This document shows, piece after piece, positions 8,353-13,890 of a stretch of DNA of 17,752 bases. The DNA is from Alphaproteobacteria bacterium. Its GTDB lineage: Bacteria; Pseudomonadota; Alphaproteobacteria; Micavibrionales; Micavibrionaceae. A program made the translations under genes and the position numbers. Each line of letters begins with the position of its first letter. Positions within the stretch are counted from its first letter, which is position 1. The stretch spans positions 1 through 17,752 of the forward strand of contig JAUILO010000038.1 in the NCBI GenBank assembly GCA_030432775.1, written 5' to 3'. The notes below the pieces were generated by a model. That model was not told where the DNA came from, made no database searches, and saw only the letters and a program-made list of their open reading frames with translations.

Positions 8353-8394
8353 ATTCCATGGCGGTGAACCGGTTGTTAATCACCGCCATGGAAT
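8353..8394 (-). repeat. 15-bp perfect hairpin just after ahcY stop, no U-tract
   Basis: attccatggcggtga (8353-8367) is exactly repeated in inverse orientation at 8380-8394 around a 12-nt loop. It starts 16 nt past the ahcY stop codon, where a terminator would be, yet neither strand has a run of T after the stem. It could be a 3' RNA-stabilising hairpin, an attenuating structure between ahcY and purU, or one copy of a dispersed palindromic repeat. The stem contains CCATGG and GGCGGTGA and stays perfectly paired, which suggests selection or recent origin. Confidence 0.6.
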
Positions 8395-8410
8395 AAATTA
8401 CGACATATAT

Positions 8411-9721
8411 TTAGTATCTGTACGCGTCAGATTTGAACGGACCTTGTGTTTCAATGCCAATGTAATCGGCCTGATCTTTTGAAAGCTCCGTCAGTTCTAC
8501 GCCTAGTTTTTCAAGATGAAGTCTGGCGACTTTTTCATCAAGGTGCTTAGGCAATACATACACTTTTTTCTCATAAGAACCGTGGTTATTCCAAAGCTCG
8601 ATTTGTGCCAAAGTCTGGTTTGTGAAAGATGCGCTCATGACAAAGCTTGGGTGGCCAGTGGCACAGCCCAAATTAACCAAACGACCTTCAGCCAACAAAA
8701 TAATACGCTTTCCATCAGGAAATTCGATTTCATCAACTTGTGGCTTCACATTGTGCCATTTTAAGTTACGTAGAGGCTCTGTTTGAATTTCGTTATCAAA
8801 GTGGCCAATGTTACAAACAATGGCGCGGTCTTTCATGTCACGCATATGGTCAATTGTGATGATGTCTTTGTTGCCGGTTGCTGTCACGAAAATATCCGCG
8901 CGCTTTGCCGCTTTATCCATTGTGACAACTTCGTAACCTTCCATAGCGGCTTGCAACGCACAGATCGGATCAATTTCTGTAACAAGAACACGGCAACCGG
9001 CATTACGCAGTGAATCCGCAGAGCCTTTACCAACATCGCCATATCCGGCAACAACAGCAACTTTACCTGCCATCATCACGTCTGTTGCACGGCGGATACC
9101 GTCAACAAGTGACTCGCGACAGCCATATTTGTTATCGAATTTTGATTTTGTGACTGAGTCATTGACGTTAATGGCCGGGCATAAAAGTTTGCCAGCTTTT
9201 TCCATTTCATATAGACGAAGAACGCCAGTCGTTGTTTCTTCGGATACGCCGCGAATATCTTCAAATAATTCGGCATATTCTTTATGCATGATTGTTGTCA
9301 GGTCAGCACCATCATCCAAAATCATGTTCGGAACCCAGCCATTTGGGCCCTTGATTGTCTGGTGAATACACCATTCATATTCTTCTTCTGTTTCGCCTTT
9401 CCATGCAAAAACAGGTGTGCCTGCGGCCGCAACAGCCGCAGCAGCGTGATCCTGTGTTGAGAAAATGTTACATGAACTCCAGCGTACTTCTGCCCCAAGA
9501 GCTGTCAGAGTCTCTATAAGAACTGCGGTCTGGATTGTCATGTGAAGACAGCCGGAAATGCGCGCACCTTTCAATGGTTGCTTTTCGCCATATTCCGAAC
9601 GCAAGGACATAAGACCGGGCATTTCTGTTTCGGCGATTGTAATTTCTTTGCGGCCCCAATCGGCAAGTGAGATATCTTTTACTTTATAGTCGTTATCAAC
9701 GGCTTGTGGCTTGGCAGTCAT
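8411..9721 (-). CDS. ahcY: Adenosylhomocysteinase (S-adenosylhomocysteine hydrolase)
   Basis: 436 residues. It reversibly splits S-adenosyl-homocysteine into adenosine and homocysteine using tightly bound NAD, relieving product inhibition of methyltransferases. Visible signatures: SGCLHMTIQTAVLIETL (56-72), SSCNIFSTQDHAAAA (82-96), SEETTTG (160-166), NVNDSVTKSKFDN (185-197), the NAD loop GYGDVGKG (226-233), HPSFVMS (357-363) and the C-terminal GPFKSDAYRY. Between DDGADL and SEETTTG there are only about 18 residues. The segment of some 35-40 residues found there in most alphaproteobacterial, mycobacterial and plant enzymes is missing, so this is the short form also seen in animals and some other bacteria. 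AAGGA lies about 7 nt before the ATG. I looked for an SAH riboswitch in the 181-bp leader and saw none. Its neighbourhood (chvI-chvG-rapZ upstream, divL downstream) matches the alphaproteobacterial locus. Confidence 0.97.
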   Translation of the reverse strand: MTAKPQAVDNDYKVKDISLADWGRKEITIAETEMPGLMSLRSEYGEKQPLKGARISGCLHMTIQTAVLIETLTALGAEVRWSSCNIFSTQDHAAAAVAAAGTPVFAWKGETEEEYEWCIHQTIKGPNGWVPNMILDDGADLTTIMHKEYAELFEDIRGVSEETTTGVLRLYEMEKAGKLLCPAINVNDSVTKSKFDNKYGCRESLVDGIRRATDVMMAGKVAVVAGYGDVGKGSADSLRNAGCRVLVTEIDPICALQAAMEGYEVVTMDKAAKRADIFVTATGNKDIITIDHMRDMKDRAIVCNIGHFDNEIQTEPLRNLKWHNVKPQVDEIEFPDGKRIILLAEGRLVNLGCATGHPSFVMSASFTNQTLAQIELWNNHGSYEKKVYVLPKHLDEKVARLHLEKLGVELTELSKDQADYIGIETQGPFKSDAYRY

Positions 9722-9902
9722 TTTATTGTCCTTCTTTATCGTTAAAAGTCGTTTTGCTCGTTTGTTTATTACTCTTGTTTTTAATTTGTATTCCGGACAG
9801 TTCGAAGCCCGTGTTCATTATGTGTGTTACTGTTTATAGGATTTATTGAATTTTTCAATGCTTAAAAGCGCTCTTTCCCGCTGCCTATGGGCATATCTGG
9901 TT

Positions 9903-10415
9903 TTAAAAACATAAATATTCGAAAATTTTGTACTCAATCGTGTCATCGGCGATGCGGCGTAGTGTTGGCGGCATCGTTCTGGTTTGTGTCAGGAAGTTAT
10001 TTTCTATGTCATAGAGCTTAACCAGTCCGGTTCCTGTGTTTTTATCTTCACAATTCAGGAATTGTATTTTGGATGCATATTTGGGCATCAATTGCCCGAT
10101 TTTGCGTAAACGCTCATATTCTTCGAGGATCGTATACTGATATAGCGCGGCTTGATGACCATCCAGATAGTCAATTTTTTCTATGGATTTGGTATCGATA
10201 TAAACGCGTGTGAAAATTGGTTTTTGGCGGTTATCCGTATCATAGCTTTGATGCTCGGCATAAAAATGTCCCAGATAATGCCAGTCCGGCGCGTCTTGCG
10301 CGCGGGATAATAAGGGCGTTAGAAAAATCCATGCTGCGATGCATCCGAGTAGAATCAGTGAGTTGAGTGGTTTTACAAGGCAAAAGCAGGATTTATTTGG
10401 CAGATTTTCAGTCAA
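9903..10415 (-). CDS. Secreted hypothetical protein, Adhesin_E-like fold suspected
   Basis: 170 residues from a TTG start (10413-10415), supported by AGAGG 6 nt upstream; no ATG is available before residue 109. Residues about 14-39 form a hydrophobic signal sequence (LNSLILLGCIAAWIFLTPLL) ending near SRAQDA, so the product is likely periplasmic or exported. The mature part has the layout 'FTRVYIDTKSIEKID' - 'AALYQYT' - 'YASKIQFLNCED' - 'VKLYDIENNFL' and a terminal Cys (EYLCF). This resembles the surface-adhesin-E-like family, in which a central D/NC and a C-terminal Cys can form a disulfide. That is an inference, not a firm assignment. It is divergent from the 128-aa gene, sharing a 115-bp intergenic region with a CtrA-type box, and lies 181 bp upstream of ahcY. 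Function unknown. Confidence 0.75.
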   Translation of the reverse strand: MTENLPNKSCFCLVKPLNSLILLGCIAAWIFLTPLLSRAQDAPDWHYLGHFYAEHQSYDTDNRQKPIFTRVYIDTKSIEKIDYLDGHQAALYQYTILEEYERLRKIGQLMPKYASKIQFLNCEDKNTGTGLVKLYDIENNFLTQTRTMPPTLRRIADDTIEYKIFEYLCF

Positions 10416-10428
10416 AACAGGCCTCTGA

Positions 10429-10443
10429 TTAAATTTTTGTTAA
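10429..10443. promoter_or_regulatory. TTAA-N7-TTAA box (CtrA-type site) in a divergent promoter region
   Basis: TTAA (10429-10432), seven bases, TTAA (10440-10443), then C: an exact match to the CtrA consensus TTAA-N7-TTAA(C). It overlaps a possible -35 (TTGTTA, 10437-10442) that is followed after 18 bases by TTAATA (10461-10466), placing it where CtrA activates Caulobacter promoters. It is about 88 bp upstream of the + strand 128-aa gene and 14 bp upstream of the - strand TTG start. I checked the other intergenic regions by eye and saw only half sites. In AT-rich DNA a chance match is possible. Confidence 0.45.
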
Positions 10444-10530
10444 CTACTCTATGGCATATCTTAATAGCGGAACACAGTTAATTTATGAGTTTTCATGTCA
10501 GTTTGATATCCAAAAAAGGAGCGTGTCACA

Positions 10531-10917
10531 ATGACACTAAGTGATTTCAATATTATTACAGCAAAGACCGATTACACATACCGGCGTAATCCCGTTATGG
10601 CTGGGTCATTTATGATTTTGAAAAAACAGGACACAGAACGCTATGAGCCGATTGGTGAATATACTGTTCTGGATAAAGAGGAAGATGCCGATCTTTCCGA
10701 AAAGAAAGTTATGAATTTGGTTTCGGTTTTAAACGGAGACCAGAAGTTGATGGAAATTGGTGCAGGTACAAAAAAGCGCATGCTTTATAAGCCGTTCCCG
10801 CGCCTATCTGAAGATGAAAAGAGTAAAGTTATTTTCTATACGTTGAGCGAAGGTGCCGGTGTAAGTGAAGAAAATGCAATATTAACTATAGCGGAGGATA
10901 TTGAATATGACGCTTAG
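10531..10917 (+). CDS. Hypothetical protein, 128 aa
   Basis: 128 residues, acidic, with no signal peptide or membrane segment, so probably cytoplasmic. I recognise no family. The middle (ERYEPIGEYTVLDKEEDADLSEKKVMNLVSVLNGDQ) is charged and looks like mixed strand/helix; the C-terminus is acidic (IAEDIEYDA). AAGGAG lies upstream of the ATG with acceptable spacing, which supports the start. The last 11 nt overlap the start of a 37-codon ORF whose GGAGG site lies inside this gene, so the two are probably translationally coupled. A rho-independent terminator follows the pair. The CtrA-type box upstream suggests cell-cycle control. It is one of only two complete + strand genes in a window otherwise on -, which marks the pair as an independent unit. 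Confidence 0.75.
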   Translation: MTLSDFNIITAKTDYTYRRNPVMAGSFMILKKQDTERYEPIGEYTVLDKEEDADLSEKKVMNLVSVLNGDQKLMEIGAGTKKRMLYKPFPRLSEDEKSKVIFYTLSEGAGVSEENAILTIAEDIEYDA

Positions 10918-11020
10918 TATTAAAAGTCTGGAGAAATTGGCTGATGCGGGTTCTGACCCATATTTTGAACAGCCACAGCCATCTGTAACAGCAAACGCAA
11001 AGAATACGCCAAAGATATAA
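10907..11020 (+). CDS. Small ORF, 37 aa, overlapping and probably coupled to the 128-aa gene
   Basis: ATG at 10907, TAA ending at 11020, overlapping the preceding gene by 11 nt in another frame. GGAGG (10893-10897) precedes the ATG by 9 nt, a strong ribosome binding site that the upstream gene's own code does not require. The product has a short amphipathic helix (SIKSLEKLADAG) and then a Pro/Gln/Asn-rich, probably disordered tail ending in TPKI. It starts with MTLS, like its upstream neighbour. A terminator hairpin begins 28 nt after the stop, closing the unit. No family is recognised. Position, ribosome binding site and terminator argue for a real gene despite its size. Confidence 0.6.
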   Translation: MTLSIKSLEKLADAGSDPYFEQPQPSVTANAKNTPKI

Positions 11021-11048
11021 GTCCGGCTTCTTTGTAGGAACGATATAG

Positions 11049-11086
11049 ATCTGCTCTTGCCACTAAACCGGTGCGGGCAGATTTTT
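11049..11086 (+). terminator. Rho-independent terminator of the small-protein unit
   Basis: Stem atctgctc (11049-11056) pairs with gggcagat (11075-11082), 8 bp with one G-T pair, followed at once by five T. It ends the + strand transcript carrying the 128-aa and 37-aa genes. Confidence 0.75.
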
Positions 11087-11212
11087 ATGGGTGGTATGCG
11101 CGCCATAACGGCTAATCATCATTCTATTGATCGATATGTGGGTAGAGCGTTAGAGGCAAGTCGCAGATCTATACTTAAAGTTAAATAATTGAAATTGAAT
11201 AGTTACAGATAC

Positions 11213-11248
11213 AAAAAAGGCGCCCTATAACTTTATAAAAGGAGCGCC
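11213..11248 (-). terminator. Rho-independent terminator of the glycerophosphodiesterase gene, overlapping its last codons
   Basis: On the - strand, GGCGCTC (11242-11248) pairs with GGGCGCC (11219-11225), 7 bp with one G-T pair, followed by six T (11213-11218). The 5' arm lies within the Gly-Ala-Pro codons near the end of the gene and the 3' arm begins at the stop codon, so translation to the end would cover the 5' arm. Confidence 0.75.
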
Positions 11249-12139
11249 CATGATACGTTCTATTGATTCTCGCCTGTCCGTTATCGGATTGTCCGACAAA
11301 ATCCGGCCCTCCGCTATATCATCGGTGCGCATTGCAACGAAGATCGGGCTCTTTTGGGCGTATTCACCCATCATCGCAACGATATTGAATATACGTTTTG
11401 CCGCTTCTTCGCGCTTTGGCCCGATTGGTGTGGTGATTAAGCCAATACCGTTTTCATCCATCAGATCAAACATTTCCTGACGAATATCTGCTAGCACCAT
11501 ATCTATGGCTGTGGGTCTGTGTTCTTTGATGAAGTGTATTAGTGCTTCCATAGCATAGGGATCATATTTGACATCATCTTCGACATGGAAATCCGGCTTT
11601 TGAACATTATCTTCGCCAAATAAAAAGCCTGTCGTTAAGACAGGCACAATCTGGGCGTCGGAATCATAGTAACGAACTGCTATTAACTTTTCCCAATCAG
11701 TGGCGTTGTAATAGATCTGTTCGTTATCAAGGAGGCCTTCTTCGGTATATCGATTAATGACCTCCGCTGTGGCCCTGCTAACATTGGGCCCTTTAAGGTC
11801 AATATTGATTGTCAGCTTTTTGTCAGAATCATCAGATTGCTTGCTTATAATCAGCAGTAACGCTTCATCAAGCGTTGGTATATGCTGGCCATAGCCAAGA
11901 TCTATTTTCTGGATTTCATCTGCCGTCAGATCGGCTAGATTTTGGCCGTTAATTTGTGGCTTATGTGTGACCATGGCCACGCCGTCTTTAGATTTGATAA
12001 TATCAAATTCAACGCTGTGCGCCCCGTTATCAATTGCTTGTTCGAAAGAAAGTAGGGTGTTTTCCGGCGCTTTACCAGCCGAAAGATCCCCGTTATCCGT
12101 ACGGCCATTACCGCGGTGACCCAGTATTCTAAAACCCAT
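11225..12139 (-). CDS. Glycerophosphodiester phosphodiesterase
   Basis: 304 residues, a GDPD-family TIM barrel that hydrolyses glycerophosphodiesters to glycerol-3-phosphate and an alcohol. Catalytic features seen: the opening GHRGN with His8 and Arg9, PENTL with Glu26, VEFDI with Glu44 and Asp46 (metal ligands), and THK with His59. 'INIDLKGP' near 125-132 corresponds to the conserved 'E-x-K' strand. No signal peptide is present, so it is probably cytoplasmic, unlike the periplasmic GlpQ type; it is closer to UgpQ in this respect. GAGG lies 9 nt before the ATG. The C-terminal half departs from the usual 'WTVN' pattern and contains an unusual 'GPKREEAAKRIF' segment. It lies 364 bp downstream of rapZ and has its own terminator. 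Substrate not determinable. Confidence 0.9.
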   Translation of the reverse strand: MGFRILGHRGNGRTDNGDLSAGKAPENTLLSFEQAIDNGAHSVEFDIIKSKDGVAMVTHKPQINGQNLADLTADEIQKIDLGYGQHIPTLDEALLLIISKQSDDSDKKLTINIDLKGPNVSRATAEVINRYTEEGLLDNEQIYYNATDWEKLIAVRYYDSDAQIVPVLTTGFLFGEDNVQKPDFHVEDDVKYDPYAMEALIHFIKEHRPTAIDMVLADIRQEMFDLMDENGIGLITTPIGPKREEAAKRIFNIVAMMGEYAQKSPIFVAMRTDDIAEGRILSDNPITDRRESIERIMGAPFIKL

Positions 12140-12503
12140 GCTACATTACCTCGTAACTGATTTACTCAACTAATGACTTTCGTTTATGAAAGTTCCTATT
12201 GAGGCTGTAACTGCCATATAAAAAACATTTATAAAAGCTTGTTAATTTTTTTGTTTTGCGTATATTTTCCTCTTATGAGAAATGCATGGTTTTTGGCTTC
12301 GGTCATGGTGTGAAGAACTATGTTTCAATGTACTGATTTCTCATCATTAATTCCTCAAATACGTCAAATTTTCTGATTCGATATTGTCGGTTTTCTGCTT
12401 AAAAACGTATTTTTTGTGATGACTTTTCATGCATGGGCGTGATCACTATCGGCATAAAAAATGAATATTTTTTGCTCTGATTCTTGGAATTAAGCTAATT
12501 GTT
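12140..12503. other. 364-bp AT-rich intergenic region between rapZ and the GDPD gene
   Basis: No credible coding sequence on either strand; the longest plausible ORFs are about 25 codons without ribosome binding sites. A 6-bp dyad with 6-nt loop, ACTTTC-gtttat-GAAAGT (12176-12193), lies 37-54 nt upstream of the GDPD ATG and could be a leader hairpin or operator. An AT-rich imperfect dyad near 12454-12477 follows rapZ but lacks a GC-rich stem, so it is not a convincing terminator. In related alphaproteobacteria the PTS EIIA and HPr genes lie downstream of rapZ; nothing resembling either is here. Confidence 0.5.
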
Positions 12504-13355
12504 TTAGCGCTCAATGTCACGGTGAAAGATATTCGTGCTATAGCCCTGTTCTTTCAGCCATGGTTCGAGTTTTTCTGCGGTATAGACGGAGCGGTGCTTG
12601 CCGCCAGTACAGCCAATAGCAATGGTGAAATAATTTTTGCCTTCATCTTTGTATAATGGCAATAATGGGCTGATGAGCGCTTGTGTATTTTGTACGAACT
12701 CGGCGTAATGCGGGTCTTGCTCTATGTAATCACCAACGGCTTGATCTTTGCCCGTCAATGGCCGTAACTCGGTTTTCCAATGCGGGTTTTTCAGGAACCG
12801 GACATCCAGAACCATATCGGCGGCTCTTGGCACGCCGTGTTTAAATCCAAATGACATAATGGTAATGGATAGACGTTCTTCCTGACCTATCTTGAAATAG
12901 CCCTCCAGAGTATGACGAAGGTCATGAATAGATAATTCGCTGGTATCAATAATGATATCGGATTCTGTTTTGATATCATGCAGGATTTCCATTTCTTTGC
13001 GGATGCCGTCTTGCACAGGGCGGTCTTGCGCCAAAGGGTGGCGGCGACGGGTTTCGGTGAAGCGGTTGAGTAAGATACTGTCATCAGCAGTAAGGAAGGT
13101 CAGTGTTGCTCCAATTTCCTTGGAGATCGCCAGAACCGATTCGGCATCAAAGCCACGTGTGCGTGTGTCAACGCCGATAGCAATCGGGTGCTGCGCACTT
13201 TCCGGTGCTTCGTATAAAGGTTTCACCATATGAAGGGGGAAGTTATCAAAAACTTCATATCCAAAATCTTCCAGATGTTTTAATGTAGAGGACATGCCTG
13301 CACCTGATAGGCCTGTAACAATCATGATCTGGTTGCTGGGCAGTTTACTGGACAT
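12504..13355 (-). CDS. rapZ: RapZ/YvcJ-family protein with altered Walker A
   Basis: 283 residues, full length. In E. coli RapZ binds GlcN6P and the sRNAs GlmY/GlmZ and guides RNase E; in other phyla the family (YvcJ) hydrolyses nucleotides. The N-terminal P-loop reads GLSGAGMSS (15-23): the Walker A lysine is Met21 (codon ATG at 13293-13295). It is followed by the conserved 'LEDFGYEVFDNFPL' and 'GVDTRTRGF'. The C-terminal domain is well kept: SFGFKHGVP, DVRFLKNPHW, 'LTGKDQAV' and IGCTGGKHRSV. AGAGGG lies about 10 nt before the ATG. In many alphaproteobacteria rapZ directly follows hprK; here it follows chvG after a 535-bp non-coding gap. The GlmY/GlmZ RNAs are not known outside enterobacteria, so the RNA partner, if any, is open. 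Confidence 0.95.
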   Translation of the reverse strand: MSSKLPSNQIMIVTGLSGAGMSSTLKHLEDFGYEVFDNFPLHMVKPLYEAPESAQHPIAIGVDTRTRGFDAESVLAISKEIGATLTFLTADDSILLNRFTETRRRHPLAQDRPVQDGIRKEMEILHDIKTESDIIIDTSELSIHDLRHTLEGYFKIGQEERLSITIMSFGFKHGVPRAADMVLDVRFLKNPHWKTELRPLTGKDQAVGDYIEQDPHYAEFVQNTQALISPLLPLYKDEGKNYFTIAIGCTGGKHRSVYTAEKLEPWLKEQGYSTNIFHRDIER

Positions 13356-13517
13356 TTTTGATGATCCCTCTTATCGGGTTGGCGCTATACTAGCTGTTTG
13401 TCAGTGGGACATTCCACAGCCTGTATCCGTATCATGATAGTAATGAAATGCAAAAGCAAGGGGGTAGGATTGGCCATTTTGTCGTTTTGAGAATAATAGA
13501 TAAAATTTTATACAAAT

Positions 13518-13547
13518 TTGACATTAATATGAAAAATAAGGTACGAT
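13518..13547 (+). promoter_or_regulatory. Sigma70-type promoter opposite to both neighbouring genes
   Basis: TTGACA (13518-13523) is a perfect -35. After an 18-base spacer comes TACGAT (13542-13547), 4 of 6 matches to -10. Transcription would start near 13554 on the + strand, antisense to nothing annotated, and leads to the terminator at 13644-13679. Confidence 0.45.
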
Positions 13548-13553
13548 TAAAGA

Positions 13554-13679
13554 ATAATGAAAATAAAATGAAAGATATGGTTTTGTACCCATAACGACCC
13601 TTTACAGAGGTTTTATTTTTCATCTCCTGAACCTGAATAGAGAAGGGCGTCTCTTTAGTATAAAGAGCGTCCTTTTTTT
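13554..13679 (+). ncRNA. Candidate small RNA (~125 nt) between rapZ and chvG
   Basis: Bounded by a promoter with a consensus -35 and a strong U-tract terminator, both on + while the flanking genes are on -. No ORF with a ribosome binding site lies inside; the AUGs present give products of at most about 21 codons without a Shine-Dalgarno. A stretch predicted unpaired just before the terminator contains CUCCU (13624-13628), an anti-Shine-Dalgarno motif as in many trans-acting alphaproteobacterial sRNAs. No known RNA family is recognised. Start point is estimated. Confidence 0.4.
13644..13679 (+). terminator. Strong rho-independent terminator on + strand
   Basis: Arms agggcg-ctcttta (13644-13657, one bulged T at 13650) and taaagag-cgtcct (13661-13673) form 13 base pairs around a 3-nt loop, then seven T (13673-13679). 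The T-run exists only on +; the reverse direction ends in a mixed sequence, so it does not serve chvG well. Confidence 0.8.
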
Positions 13680-13890
13680 CATGATTTCATATAAAATACA
13701 TATAAATATCCTGATTTATGTATGTTTTTATGTGTTTTTAGATTTTCTGACCTATTTTTAGGCGTTTATCTGTACAAATCAACATAAAGACATCTATTTT
13801 ACAGGGTGTATGTATGGTTTTATCGGTGGTGTGCGCGGATGAATTTGTGATTTTGATTTAATATTCATCGGGCTAGTATGCCCCTTTGCG

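Larger units (their letters stand above)
13356..13890. other. 535-bp AT-rich gap at the usual hprK position
   Basis: Neither strand encodes anything like HPr kinase (no GxxxxGKS P-loop or HprK signature in any frame). The region contains a + strand promoter-terminator pair (13518-13679, listed separately). The remaining ~210 bp next to chvG is very AT-rich with short dyads (GGGC-tagtat-GCCC near 13871, CCTA-tttt-TAGG near 13752) but no clear terminator for chvG. A 63-codon - strand ORF in the middle is not convincing. Confidence 0.6.

Noticed and set aside
9722..9902. Possible SAH riboswitch upstream of ahcY
   Set aside because: The leader has only a small AT-rich dyad (ATTGAA-aaa-TTCAAT) and lacks the GC-rich conserved core of SAH riboswitches.
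11087..11188. 33-residue + strand ORF starting in the terminator T-tract
   Set aside because: No ribosome binding site, starts immediately after a strong terminator, and matches nothing I recognise; kept out pending conservation evidence.
13432..13623. 63-codon - strand ORF, hydrophobic, in the chvG-rapZ gap
   Set aside because: The ATG directly abuts its only Shine-Dalgarno-like sequence with no spacing, composition is that of AT-rich non-coding DNA, and it lies opposite the better supported sRNA candidate.
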